Assembly: GCF_016801865.2 (NCBI RefSeq)
Contig: NC_068938.1
Span: 94,512,221-94,576,220, forward strand
Origin: Culex pipiens pallens
Taxonomy: Eukaryota > Arthropoda > Insecta > Diptera > Culicidae
Reading direction: 5' to 3'
DNA length: 64,000 nucleotides
Program-made: the position numbers and the translations under genes
The notes under the pieces: model-generated
Databases searched by the model: none
What the model was told of the DNA's origin: nothing
The model's input: only the letters and a program-made list of their open reading frames with translations
Shown: positions 11,718 through 23,400 of the stretch, piece after piece
Numbering within the stretch: position 1 is the stretch's first letter
Layout: each line of letters starts with the position of its first letter

Positions 11718-13488
11718 GCGTTGCAACGTCACGAAAAAGGGACAGTTGTTTATGCCAACAGAAAACTAAACATTCAATCATTTTGATATTTTGGATACTC
11801 TTTGTACTTGGAAAGAGCTTTCAAATGCAATCTAGAGCGACTAAATTGGTTGTCTAGATCGAAAGTTACAACAGGTTTAAGTTTGCGTTGCAACGTCACG
11901 AAATTTTAAATCATATTGGTCACATGGCAAAAAAGGTGTATGCGTAGTTGGTTTTTGAAGATAAAAGGATACTAAATATTTTATATTTTTTATACAATGT
12001 TTCCGAGCATATTTACAGAAGAATCGTACATGGGTCATTCACAAATTCCGTTACTTAAGTTTGTATGCAACTCGAAAAAGTAGGTATTTTATGAAACTTG
12101 TTGAACAAATCAAAATAGACCGATAATCACAAGGGGGAAAAATTCTAAAACTTTCTAAAAAGTAATCACGTGGTTACTGGATGGCCCCTTTATGATAAAC
12201 TGATTTACGTGAGGGTTCATTCTAATACAACGCAACGAATATTTTTTTGTCTCACACCCTTATGTAGGCCAAATTACAGTGAAGTTCACTAAACAATAAA
12301 AATCACGTGATTCGATTTTTTTTACATACTTTTGTCACTTTGTTGTTGGACGAACCCTTACCTAAATAAGTTGTATGCAACGTTTAGTTGTTCGCAATTA
12401 AAAATGTTATGTTGCGCAGGTATACAGTTTTATTATTTTCTCAAATTTAATTTTAAAAGCACAGAAGTCAACGAAATAAGTTACGTTGTTTGCAGATTAC
12501 CCCTTCGGGGCCATCAACAAACGATATGGGCACATTATTTATAAATTTCAGCCCTCCTGAAAACTTGAAGCTCCTTCTTCCTTCTAAAACTTCCACGTGT
12601 TTTGTAAATTGCTCAAAACTATTAAAATATTAAGGGAGCGTTCTTGCATTACGTAACATAACATTTATATTTTCAGACCCCCTCCACCCCCTCGTAATAC
12701 ATTTCCGATACATTTTTTGTATAAATCCTCGAAGCCCCCCCCCCTCTTGATTTTACGCCGTTACGTAATGCATGTACCTCCCATTACATGGATAGAGGAG
12801 GGGAGAGTGGGGGAGGGGGGGGGGCTTCCTTCGTGATAATGGAATAATACAAATATTTATTTTTACTTTGAAAACGGTTTGGAAAACTTCGTAAATTGTA
12901 CTGCTACTGTGAAAGCGGTATAGGGGGAGGGGGGGGGTCTAACATGGGCGGGCCAATCAATTCACATGTCCTTGTACTATCTATTAATGTCTTATAATAA
13001 AATCTTAACCTACAGTTGTTCAAACTAACAAAAACTATGATTTATTTTGAAACTAAAATTTCGTGACGTTGCAACGCAACGAAAAACCCTGTTTTGAAAA
13101 ACAGAGCGTTGCAACGTCACGAAATGTAAGTGGTCTTTAAAAATCGAGGTTTGATTTTTTCGAAAAACTAATGATTGCATTCGATTTGTTGGTCAATTTT
13201 ACATTAAAAATGGAAGAAGAACTCAAAATTTGCCGTTTAACAGAGCAGAGTTAATGGCAAAACATGAATTGGGTCAGGATTGAGAAAAAGTCACGCGTTG
13301 CAACGTCACGCTACATATTCTCCTCTCAAAAATAGAATATTCGCTGAAAATAATATTTCAACACTGTTTCTTATAGGAAATTTAATGCCCTTTCCGAATC
13401 TGTAATAACATATATACATTTTCTTTGTATTTGTTGAGTTGCAGCCGAAAAACTGAAAAAAGAAAAGTCAAAGCGTTGCAACGTCACG
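11718..13488. repeat. Six dispersed copies of 16-mer GCGTTGCAACGTCACG
   Basis: Exact copies lie at 11718-11733, 11885-11900, 13106-13121, 13295-13310 and 13473-13488 on the plus strand and at 13062-13077 on the minus strand. Each contains the 10-bp palindrome CGTTGCAACG followed by TCACG. The intervals are irregular and the sequence between copies is unrelated, so this is not a tandem array. The word does not occur elsewhere in the window to my reading. Confidence 0.9.
12634..12782. mobile_element. Short C-rich palindromic element
   Basis: GGGAGCGTTCTTGCATTACG at 12634 pairs with CGTAATGCATGTACCTCCC ending at 12782. C-tracts lie between the ends. The build (GGG start, palindromic word near each end, C-rich core) resembles the CCACGTGG family at 15738 and 19441. 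G-rich tracts follow at 12795-12827 and 12920-12938. Confidence 0.6.
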
Positions 13489-13679
13489 GCGGAATGTGTC
13501 AAACATATGTGAATACCTTACGCCCTCCTCAAATGTTATTTTCGAGTACTATTGGCTCCATATACACAAAAATGGCTCATATAGGACTAGGATAACATGT
13601 CTACAAAGTTTCACTGAAATCGGAGAGGGTCGGGTACAAAAGTACCAGAAAAATTCCTGATTTGAGCTGGAATTGCTCA

Positions 13680-14108
13680 GATTCAAAAATATTTACATTA
13701 TTAGGATTGTTAAATTAATGAAATGGCCTAACATTTGTAATGGCCTTTTCATTAAAATCTATTTAAGGGTACACAGCAGCCAAGGAAGTTGTTGTCTTCT
13801 TATTCCAAAATTGACAAACTTACGGACCCAATCCTGCAACAATCTAAATGTAAAAATAGGCAAATTTTGTTGTAAACCTCTTAGTAGACAGTACTTTAGA
13901 GAATGAATAAAAAATTATATCGATAGTTCCCGTAGTTTCGAAAATACTAAAATATCTGTAACAAATATTTTGGTGCGTGTGCACCGTTAAATTCATAAAC
14001 GTCATTTAATGAGTGTAGAACGAATTTTTTTTTGAAAAAGTTTAGGAATTGAAACGCCCTGAACAAATATATCGCTCCAAAACCATGTTACAAAACCAAA
14101 GTACTCAC
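13680..14108 (-). other. Presumed intron start of the CLIP-like gene
   Basis: Sequence downstream, on the minus strand, of a GTGAGT donor whose first base is at 14108. It is AT-rich and holds no recognised exon. If the gene call at 14109 is right, this is intron. Confidence 0.4.
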
Positions 14109-14412
14109 TCTTTGCATCCGGCGGTGGCGGGCCGGCCTTCGGTGCGATGTGTCCGCTGCAGGGCCGCCCAATCCGGCTGATGGCGGTGGCCGGAGCGGTC
14201 GAACTGGTGCTGGCCAGCGACGTCGTCGACGAGCTGAGCGACATTCCGGACGCCGTCATTGGCGGCTTAATGCCCGAGGGTTTCGGAATCGACCGAACTG
14301 CCCCCAGTTTGGGCGGCTGAATTCCGGACGGTTTGACCGCCGGCGGCGGAGCTTCGGTGGAACCGTTTCCGTTGGGTTCCAACGCTGGTTTTTCACCACC
14401 CGATTCACTCAT
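14109..14412 (-). CDS. First coding exon, CLIP-170/CLIP-190-like microtubule plus-end protein
   Basis: The ATG at 14410-14412 opens 101 codons plus one base, then meets a consensus GTGAGT donor (first base at 14108). The peptide is rich in Ser, Pro and Lys, with two KPSGI-PP motifs and a RIGRPCSG motif before the splice. Basic Ser/Pro leaders with KPSG motifs precede the CAP-Gly domains of the CLIP family, which bind microtubule plus ends and EB proteins. No CAP-Gly domain lies in the window, so downstream exons must lie beyond the left edge after very long introns. Codons here are GC-rich, unlike the AT-rich flanks, which supports real coding sequence. The family assignment rests on motif resemblance only. 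A different Ser/Pro-rich cytoskeletal protein is possible. Confidence 0.55.
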
Positions 14413-14700
14413 TGCTGAATTTTCACTTTAGCTTTTTTAAAATTTTCCTTGCTCAGCAAGAAAACACTTGAACGCACTTACACTTTACAACTTTTTTCTT
14501 CTTCAAACAACAAATTGAACCTTCTGAAATGAATTGATTTTCCTTTTTTCATAAAATTTTTCCTCCACAAAAAACCTCTTCCCTCTTCAACGATTGACCT
14601 TGAATTTCCACGTGATTCTCTTCAATTTGAATCAATCTTCACCGTGGCGACGGCGGCGCTTCCTCACCGGGGTGGAAATTTTCCCAAATGATTTTCACCC
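14413..14700 (-). promoter_or_regulatory. Upstream leader or promoter of the CLIP-like exon
   Basis: Sequence immediately upstream of the ATG. An acceptor-like TTCAG sits two bases before the start codon, so the leader may be spliced from a distant exon such as 23050-23240. No TATA box is evident. A GC-rich patch lies at 14640-14675. Confidence 0.35.
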
Positions 14701-15526
14701 TGCGTCGTGGAAAAAACTCAGGAATCGAAAATAAACACTCACTTGCTCACACGAAAACAACACAATTTGCGTCGATTGGCGAGACGGGCTTTTATTTTTC
14801 TTTGCCCCCCCGACGGACGCGATTTGACGAAAGACTTTATTTTTATTTATTTTTTATTTTTTGCGAATTTGAAGAAGTAGACATTTTCCCATGGCACGTT
14901 TCAACAGTGGCGTTTTAAAACGCCCGAAAGGTCGTGATGGCGCTTTGAGTTTGAGCAGCGTGACCATTTCGGACTTGCCAATGGGAAAATGATTGATGCG
15001 GAAGGACACTTTTAGATTTGTTGATGTGTGTTTAAAGAGGTTTGGAAATTGAAAATTTATTTATTTTAAAGAATGATCAAAAACCCACATTAAAATCTGT
15101 TCCAAACAAGAAACATGAAGATTATTTAAAAATCTATGCCATTAATACAACTGATTATAAATGAAAAAATAAATCAACAAATCTTGCTCAAATCAATTAC
15201 TCGGCTATCAAATAAAATATGTTAACCCATCTCCTGTACATCAAACAACTCTTCGACAGGATTGATTAGTATTCATAATTAATTACTCACCTGCTACGCA
15301 ACGTCGGAGGAGCACTTACAAATAAACACATTCTATACGCACAAAAGCGATAAATAAACAAATAAAGCGATTTTCACTCAATTAGGTAGCCCCATCTCGA
15401 GATCAGTCAACCAAGCAAACGTATGACCGGGTGTGGAGCAATTCTCAGGGAACTGGCATTTTTCGAAATTTATTTTTTTTTACTTTTATTTATTTCATTT
15501 ATATATATATATTAGGGTGTTTCATC
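14701..15526. other. Intergenic or intronic AT-rich sequence
   Basis: No supported gene. Includes a TA-microsatellite near 15500-15512. Nothing else recognised. Confidence 0.5.
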
Positions 15527-15712
15527 CAAACAAAAAAGTTCTCAGAATCAGGCAAACCGAAGTTCCCCTTGTAGAGGATACCCATAGGCACTCTCATGCC
15601 AAATATCAGCCCATTTAGTTGAGAATTGGCCTGTCCCCAGCTGTTTAAAGTTTACATGTAAATTACTATGGGATTTTTATGCTTTTCGTTCAATCGTTCC
15701 TACAGGTCTGGG
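15527..15712 (+). repeat. Interspersed repeat, copy 1
   Basis: A diverged relative of 31441-31590. Shared words in order are AAAAAGTTCTC, CCAAATATCAGC, TTAAAGTTTA, AATTACTATGGGA and TCCTACAGGTC. No coding sequence is apparent. Confidence 0.7.
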
Positions 15713-15737
15713 GACAACATGGATTCACTCGGAATAA

Positions 15738-15868
15738 AGGGGTCGTGCATAAACCACGTGCCCTTTTTTGAAGAAATGTTGACCCCCCCCCTCCCCCCTC
15801 ATGGTTTTTCGTGGTTTCACGCCAACCCCCCCCCCCCCTATATGGCCACGTGGCTTTTTCCTCCCAGG
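15738..15868 (+). repeat. Short C-rich repeat with CACGTG boundaries
   Basis: It starts GGGGTCGTGCATAAACCACG and ends near GGCCACGTGGC. Two C-tracts flank CATGGTTTTTCGTGG. An inverted relative lies at 19441-19566, and partial relatives at 1438-1500 and 36190-36228. Probably a small non-autonomous element. Confidence 0.7.
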
Positions 15869-16649
15869 TGAAAAATCTTAAAAAAAAAACAAAATAAGTA
15901 TAGATTTCAAAAATGTTTATCCACAAATGATGTTCCGTCAGTGGTGGTGACTTTTGGTCAAAAAACGATATTACTGTTGTTATTTTAATACAATAAAAAC
16001 ATTTCAAATTATATCGAAATAAATTTTGTTGGGGAATGCTCCTGAATTTACCAACATTTTCCCAGAATATGGCTAGTATAATCACACCGTTCATAAATTC
16101 CAATCGTTTTAAAATTAACTCAAACTCACCCTTTAGAGAGGGTGACATTGGGTCAAACCAGAAAACAACACCATTAAAACCAATTTAATAATATATAAAA
16201 AAAACTGAAATTCACTTAAAAGTGTGAAAAAGTATGATATCACAAAGTTTAAGGTAAATAATAACAGTATAACAATTTATTGAAATGGTACAGAAAGTAA
16301 AAAATACTCTCAACAAAACAAGCAACTTAGTAAAACATATGTATTCAAAATTATGGAATTGCAGTGCAATTAATTGCATCCAGAATAAATGTGCTTTAAG
16401 AATTAAAGCTATTTTGATATATAAACAGCATTCATGATTTAATTTAAATGCGCTTTAAAATATTTTCTTAAAATCGAAATTAATTAAATAGAAAAGTTTT
16501 GTTTCAGGAAAAAAATAATTTCATTTTATTTTAAGGAAAATATCTAGTTATGAAAGCTCCTAGTTAATATTTATTTTATTCCAAACATTCATAAAAATCC
16601 AAACTAAAGCAACTTTTCTTTTTAATTAAGCATGATTGATTCCAATGAT
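15869..16649. other. AT-rich sequence, nothing recognised
   Basis: Very AT-rich with no plausible coding exon. No repeat match inside the window was found. Confidence 0.5.
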
Positions 16650-17560
16650 TCAGTGTGTCCAAAAAAGTCGAGCTGTTTAATTTTTTTCTCCATACAAGAA
16701 TCAGAGACAGGGACAAACATTCAATATTACGACCTTTTGAAATGTTAGTATTATTTTTTTTGAAAATATTGATTTCGAAAAGATCGGAAAATTTCACGAA
16801 AGTTTTATTCATAAACATTGAAAATCGCACCATTAGTTGCTGAGATATCGACAGAAGAAAATTATGGGTTGTTTGAGTAGTAAACATCCATTTTTCTGTT
16901 TTAAAATCTTTGCATGGCAATATCTTAGCAACAAGGCAACAAAGAATTTTCTCAGCATTTCAAAAATATTTTTTTTAAATTAATAACTGCAACTAATTTT
17001 AAAAAAAGTTACCTAAAAATAGCTATAACTTGAAAACGGTGCACTTTATGAAAATTTTACTAATGTACTTTTAGATTGCAAATTCGATTTTACATCGAAA
17101 AATAAAATTGAAATTAAGTTGCGGTCAATACTTCGATTTTTTTTAATCAGTATTGATTCAAAAATTCATAACTCGAACAACGATTTTTTGCCCGTTCTGA
17201 AAATTTCTGAAATGTTGGCAAAATTTTAAAAAAATAAAAATAGTGTTTTTTTGCAAATCATGTTTTAGTGACAAAAAGTGAAATTAAAAATCAGCAAAGT
17301 AAATTACCATTTACCATTTTTTTCAGTGTAGTCCTTATCCATACCTACAACTTTGCCGAAGACACCAAATCGACCAAAAATTTCTTCAAATGATACAGAT
17401 TTTTTAATTTTCCTTGCTGCCAAATTTGTATGGAAAACTATATGGACAAACTAATGATGCAAAATGGCTTGGGCACCAAAAAAGGTTTCAGACGGATTAA
17501 AAAAAAAATCAAAAAAATAAAATTTAAGAATAAAGACCGATTTTGTATAGAATTGCTCGA
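16650..17560. repeat. Old copy of the 49.8-kb fold-back family
   Basis: Shares with 49824-51291 the words AAAAGATCGGAAAATTTCAC (near 16779), AACATTGAAAATCG, TTGCTGAGATATCG and ACCTACAACTTTGCCGAAGA (near 17341), and ends near an AGAATTGCTC terminus at about 17550. It is highly diverged and has no coding capacity. Confidence 0.65.
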
Positions 17561-19440
17561 AAATCGATTTCGTGTCTTTGGAAAATTTGTAGACAACGCG
17601 CTAAAATCATTCTTTTAGTCATGGACATCCAAATTGTTTAAGTCTTACTCTTACTTTAAATTGATTTTGCTATGGACTAAGTGTTTTGATAAATTTAAAA
17701 AAGATTAAGCTAAAATTTATTTATTATTTTACATTTTTTTCAGTTGTTTAAATAGGCAATTATCTACGATTTAAGATTTTTGATCCAACTTTTGGTTGGA
17801 GATATTACCTCAAAATAAATACAAAAAAAATAAATAAGTTAATTTTTCAATCTTTTCAATATCTTTGAAATTATTAACACTGGGACGCCCAACGCATGTC
17901 CCACGGATGCCAAAGCCTCCCTAAAACGTTGGAACGGTAACTTCAACTCACAGGTTTTCGGGCTTGTCTCCGCGGATTTTCGGGCGATTTTTTTTTTATT
18001 AGAGCAAACAAAAGTTGGAACGACGTTTTTGATCGCATAAATTACAGATTTGATCATATCGAGTTCTGCAAAGTTTAAGGATCATCTAGACATCCTTATA
18101 ATTCACTCAAAAAAATGGCCCGAGAACCAGCGAGTTGAAAGTACCGTTCCATCTTTTTTAATGAATTTTATTTATGTTGATCTTGACGGCATTGTATTGA
18201 AATTTATTTCACAAATTGATATTGGCATTTGAAAATTAAGTGACTCTTTAAAACTTAAATTATTTTAATGTGTCTATATATTTGAGTGGTTTTATCTCAA
18301 ATATGAAGTTGAGGGTATAGTATATTTTCTCAGCTTAAAGAAAAACTAATATTTTAGGAAAGGGCACCTTTGGCCCCTATTTTTTTATCTTCAAATTAAT
18401 TGAGAAACAAAAACAATGTTTGCTTGAAGCTCGTTTTTTTTTCTAAAAATCTAAAATGTTTGCCCATGTTTCACTTTGGCTCAATAGATGGTCCCTATTA
18501 ACATAAAAAAAATACCTACAACTTTGACGATGGATAGTAAACGTGTATTTTATGAAATGTTATGTAATATAACAATCCGAATTGTGTAACCCATGAAAAA
18601 AGGAATATATTTTATATCAAAATATTCATCAAATTTTTTGGTGAATCTTAAAGTATGTATCGTTCGTTTTTTCGTTACTGGTTGTTTTTTAATGTTAGAC
18701 GTTTCACTTGCAAATGAGGTAGTGAAACTGAAATTTTGCGCGATAATCCTGAAATTGGGGTTTTTAGTTTCTTTGAACTTAAAAAAATATTGCATGAGAG
18801 AGGAGATACAAGATATCTTGAGTTTGTTTTAAGTTTCAAAAGGAAATCTTTCGATTAAGATTCTTCGATCACTTATAGGACCAGCTACGGTAATTAGCTA
18901 AGATCTGAGATTTTGATTTTTTTTTCGCAGAGAATCATTTTTAGACACTTCATTTATAATACATATTTAGTTTTTTGCCTTGTTACGAAAATCTTATAAA
19001 ATTGTCAGCAATATTTATTTTTTAAGTTGTTCCAAAATAGAACTATCGAAGACTACATCTACTTTCAATGCAAATTTGCAAGCACATTTTTAGCTACTTG
19101 ATACCATCAACAAAAAAATGAAATTGTGTTTGCATTTTGGTACGCATTTTTTAGGGTATATTAACTTTGGATACTGTCTCTTTATTTTTTAACAGCTTTT
19201 AAACTTTTGCAAAACGTAGTTACATGAGTATTAAAAAGTGTACATTCAATTACAGGCTCAAAGTATTGATATATATATATAATTCAATATTGAATTGGAA
19301 AATATTATGACATTGAAATATAAGTAATAATTTTTAACACAATAATTGTATGGTTTTGAAGTGTAACAAAAATGTATGCATAAAAGTAAATTCAAAGCGC
19401 GTATTTTTTTGTTTTTTTTTTAAGAAAAGATTTTTTTATA
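17561..19440. other. AT-rich non-coding region
   Basis: Roughly 1.9 kb of AT-rich sequence. Short open frames on both strands show no domain, splice context or codon bias, and I reject them. A short TA microsatellite lies near 19269-19280. Confidence 0.5.
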
Positions 19441-19566
19441 AAGGCCACGTGGTCAGCCGTCGACCCCCCCCCCTCCCCCCATGGCTTTTCATGGTTTTTT
19501 TCGGTCGGATTTCGGACCTCCTCCCCCCCCCCCCTAAGGAGACCACGTGGTTTATGCACGACCCCA
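19441..19566 (-). repeat. Short C-rich repeat, inverted copy
   Basis: The inverted relative of 15738-15868. It ends CCACGTGGTTTATGCACGAC at about 19544-19563, the complement of the other copy's start. Two long C-tracts lie inside. Confidence 0.7.
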
Positions 19567-19577
19567 AAGACAGGTGT

Positions 19578-19762
19578 GGCAAAAAACAACTTTTTTTCAC
19601 TAAAACTGCGATAACTTTAAAATTTCAGCGATGACCTATAGATGTTTGGGTACCAAAAGTTGCGTCTTTTAATTAAAAAAATTTTGGTACCCAGACATGT
19701 ATAGGTCATCGCTGAAATTTTAAAGTTATCGCAGTTTTAGTGAAAAAAGTTGTTTTTTTGCC
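19578..19762. repeat. Palindrome, arms about 78 bp
   Basis: 19578-19655 and 19682-19762 are near-perfect inverted copies, for example GCGATAACTTTAAAATTTCA against its complement near 19713-19732. The 26-bp centre is AT-rich. It would form a strong hairpin in RNA and could be a small fold-back element. Confidence 0.8.
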
Positions 19763-20266
19763 AATTTCGTCATTCTCCGGTTTTTGCGTGCGGCGCGTCA
19801 CAAAACACGGATTTTATTTTCAGAAAATCATATCTCGGAATCCTGTTAATGAACTCCTCCCATTTTTTAGTATGTTATGTAAAAATGTCCGGGGAATCCA
19901 ATAAAAATATTTCCAGACATAGGCTCTTTGGTCCAGACACCGTCAAAACGGCATTTTAAAGTTTCATGCGACCTTTTCATAAGTTAGGCTAGATTTTTGA
20001 AACTGGTTTTTGCGAAAATCGACGAAAATGGCTATATTTCAGACCACCCTAACACGGCGTAGGTCACCCTAATAGCCAAACAAAAAAATACGGGTCTAAT
20101 TATTTCGGCCAGGGAACCCCCAGAAAAATTTTGAGCCCGATCCGAGCACTTTTGTTTTTTCCATGCTGTTTTCGTGGGGAATTGCTGTATATATATATAT
20201 ATATTATTCTCAAAAGCTGAATCTTAAATTAGAAGAATATATTCTAAATTTGCCATTGAATCTAAA
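19763..20266. other. Diverged repeat-like sequence
   Basis: No gene. Carries a TA microsatellite at about 20188-20204. The paired words CACCCTAA (near 20045 and 20066) suggest an old element end, but no boundary could be set. Confidence 0.45.
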
Positions 20267-20280
20267 TTCGCGTCCAGTTT

Positions 20281-20580
20281 TTACATCATACAAAACACAT
20301 ATGAAACTGTAAACTGGAGCGTTTGGTACGGTATGTCAACGCATCCTTCCTCCCCTGTAGATTCTGTGAAATGGGATCCGTTCTCAGAATCCTCCCTGCG
20401 GTAAACACAACTTTGTAGGGCTGGCCGCTTTATTTTTTGCATTACATTTTCGGGTGGTACTGCAATTTTTGGTAAAGTCAAGAAAAGTGCTTGGGCGTAA
20501 TCTAATCACAAGACTTTCAAGCATGCTTTCATCGGACTGGCTGCGTTTCGTGTTAGATCAGATTTTTTTAGATTAGAATC
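20281..20580 (+). repeat. GATTA-tailed repeat family, copy 1
   Basis: About 300 bp closely related to the inverted copy at 38862-39172 and more distantly to 27795-28143. Shared words include GAGCGTTTGGTACGGTATGT, CCTTCCTCCCCTGTAGATTC and GGACTGGCTGCG. The 3' side degrades into AGATTAGA. This layout suits the 3' end of a LINE or a SINE with a short tandem tail. Confidence 0.75.
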
Positions 20581-22480
20581 TAAATTCGCGTCTAGTTTTT
20601 CTCCAAATTGTCACAATTGTTAATTGAAAAGCCACTGAAATGTTAAATTTTTACGATATTGGGTAATGTTTGAAAGCAAAATCGAAAATGAAAATAAAAA
20701 TCATATTAATTACAATACTTCATTGAATGCTTAGATTTTTTTGAATTAAGTTTTGGCGCTGATTATTAACAAACTATTGACAAGAGTAAACTGTTATGAT
20801 GTCTTAAAATCGGAAGAAACTTTTTTTTTGAAAAATAGGATTATAATTTGCTTGCCACAACTTTATTATTCAGTGAGGTCAAAGTAATATTTATTCTAAT
20901 ATGTTTTGTTAAATGAATAAATGTTTGTGATTTTTTCAAATATTCAACCTTGCTGGAGAGCATAGCATTGTTTTTGAAACAAAATTCAAAAAAATCTACA
21001 AATTTACAGGCATTTTAGTTGGCTAAATTCCATATAAAATGTAAAAACATTCGTGCTTTGAATGCAGTTTAAAATGTAATGCAAATCGATAATTTTAGAA
21101 ACAAAATTAGTTTTAAATAAATTTAATGCAAAATTCTGACTTTTTAAAATGGTTAAATTTAAATATTTATTGTTTAAAAACTTATGAACTAAGTTAACTA
21201 AATATAAACACTGTTTTTTTTTTTTCTTAAAAACTATATCAGCAACATTATTGATGGTACATTTGACGTAAAAATAAAATTTTAACACCTTAAATCTGAT
21301 TTTAACAAGATAAACTATGACTATCAAAGTTCATATTGAAAAACCCGACTATTTTTTCCAAAAACAGTGCATGGACTTTGTGTGGCCTGTTTTTAAAATA
21401 ATGATCTTGAGAAAAACCTTACCAGTTGAAAAATACTCTTAAATTTGTTTTTTCAATGATTTTTTAAAGTTTTCGAAAGTTGCTTAGTAAGATTATTCCA
21501 ATTTTCTAAAACTCTCCGAATTTTCTCTATGGAAATCCATTAAGCAGAAAACAGACTGCAATTTTTTATTCTTCTGTCTTTTTTACTAGCAACAGATAAA
21601 AACAAGTGTCATAAATGTCTACAAATTATAATGCAGTTTTAGTCAAAAAAAATCAGTATTGTTGATTTATCTATTAAAACAATGCAGCGCTTTACAACAT
21701 TTTCAAAATGCTTTGAACATGTAATATGTGCGCTTCCCCATCACCGACGTGAACTTCAAGTACCTAGAATGCATAAAATAGGCCACTGATAATGCGCTTC
21801 TTTCACACCGACGTGAAGTACCAAAAATACATTATATTTTTCAGCACTACACTTCCCAAATACAGATGTAAACCAAAAACCAAACACGTTATCATATTTC
21901 TATATTCCTTGACATCTAGACAAACCATACCAGTTGTAAAATAAAATAGCAATAGCAAACATATTAGAATTTTTCATAGCTACAAATTAGTAAATTATTG
22001 TTTTTTAAGGACACATCTAGTTTTTTTTTTGTAAAAAGAGGTCCTATAAGCTGTTGTGTTTAATATGTGTATAGGACCTTTTCATATAAATCTCAAGACA
22101 TGCGAAAAAATACAGATTAAATTTGACAAAAAAGCGACTTTCCTGAGAACTGCCCTAGCCCGCACCACATGGAGGTACATTCAGCTCAATGTACCATATC
22201 ATATGAGCAATCTTCTCCGTCTGCAATTTCAATATTAAATATCTCAATGCGACAACGATTTCCATTCAACGACAGGCACAAATCATTCAACCGTAAATCA
22301 TCTGATTTAAAATATTGAACCATTGCTCGCCGGATGGTGTCATGCGAAGACGCGCGCGACATTCTTTTACGTATCGAGAAATTAAAAGTGCAACATGGAG
22401 TTAAACTTTCTGTCAAGCTGCTGTGAAGTTTACCATGACAGCTGCGAAAGTTTCACTCCATGTTACCGGCTCACATCTCT
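20581..22480. other. AT-rich non-coding region
   Basis: No supported gene. CACCGACGTGAA-like words recur at 21743 and 21811 about 70 bp apart. Frames are short and without domains. Confidence 0.5.
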
Positions 22481-23400
22481 CTTTTTAATTTCTCGATAGT
22501 CGTCGCCGGCGCTGATTTATTTTTGGCAATGCCGTCGTCAGACCGCGTGTCGTCATCAACAGAGTTTCCCACCTAAAAATAGCGCCCAGTGCGTGCCCTT
22601 GAACCACTTTGCGCCCAATATTTACAAACATTAAAACTATTTTTAGCGCCCCGCAACTTTCTCTTGTGGGGAAACTGGTGGCATTCCAAGAACCGTTCTT
22701 GCCGCGGGGGTCAAAATAACGGTCATCGAAGGGATGGGGAGCAGCAAAACAACCCAAGCAATGTCGGCTCACATCCCGCGCTCCCCTCGGTCGAGCCAAT
22801 TTGCTCAACCTTAATGGACACTCTAGGTTAAAATTATCAATTCATAACCGGTTTGATTGGCTCCGACGTTGCGTAATGCTGCGGCCTGGTGCACCATCCT
22901 GCTGGAAACCCGATTCCCGGGCCAGATTTTCCTCCGTTCAGCACCCGAATTCCATCACACAAAAATCACTTTTTACAGCTACTCGGCGCAGAGCCAACAC
23001 GGCATGTAAACAAAGCCTTCTCCGGGGGCTGAACCCTCCGAAATCTTACCACAAAAACACGCGACGAAGGCGACACTACGCGCGGATTCACCCGGAATCG
23101 ACGTCGCGGACCACGAACCGGATTTATGCACGCAAAACACTTGGAACTTTCCGTAACTTCGGACCGGACGAGGACGAAACGCGAAGCGAATCTCAGCCGC
23201 ACACGAACCAACCAACCAAAAAAAAAAAAACTCAACGTAAACTTTTGCGCAAAGGGAGAAACGTCAAAGCAGAGACAGCTGATGGCAGGTGTCAGTTTTG
23301 AAAGAGCGCGCGTGAGAAAATTTGAGCAGTGGTGGCGTGAGTGGGGGCAAATATTTGGTTTTCAACCAAATCTGTAAAATTTAATGCAAATTTTGCTGTA
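22481..23400 (-). promoter_or_regulatory. GC-richer island, candidate promoter region
   Basis: Composition rises well above the flanks here, with many CG dinucleotides. The minus strand of 23050-23240 has leader-exon character. The region is a candidate promoter for a minus-strand gene, possibly the CLIP-like gene 9 kb downstream. Open frames across it are not protein-like. Confidence 0.35.
23050..23240 (-). other. Candidate non-coding leader exon
   Basis: On the minus strand, the sequence TTTTTGTG is followed by a GTAAGA donor whose first base is at 23049. The upstream ~190 nt is CG-rich, lacks repeats and starts after a long T-run. This looks like an untranslated first exon. Its partner could be the coding exon at 14412, but no transcript evidence is available to me. 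The 5' boundary is approximate. Confidence 0.3.

Larger units (their letters stand above)
9909..13679. mobile_element. Composite nested fold-back element
   Basis: GAGCAATTCCAGCTCAAATC at 9909 matches the inverted complement ending GGAATTGCTC at 13679, and the pairing continues for about 175 bp on each side. Inside, 10085-10700 pairs with 10757-11363 as a second, larger inverted repeat. The remainder, 11364-13496, carries six copies of a 16-mer and a short palindromic C-rich element. The flanks read AGAT on both sides, possibly a 4-bp target duplication. No transposase frame exists. It may represent one large MITE with nested insertions. Confidence 0.75.

Noticed and set aside
14149..14418. 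89-codon plus-strand frame rich in Arg
   Set aside because: Antisense shadow of the CLIP-like coding exon.
15738..19566. A 3.8-kb composite transposon bounded by inverted C-rich repeats
   Set aside because: Each end is itself a complete short element with its own internal structure, other copies are dispersed, and no target duplication flanks the pair.
22801..23301. 166-codon plus-strand frame
   Set aside because: It is basic, low in recognisable motifs and antisense to a leader-like exon; openness follows from local CG-rich composition.
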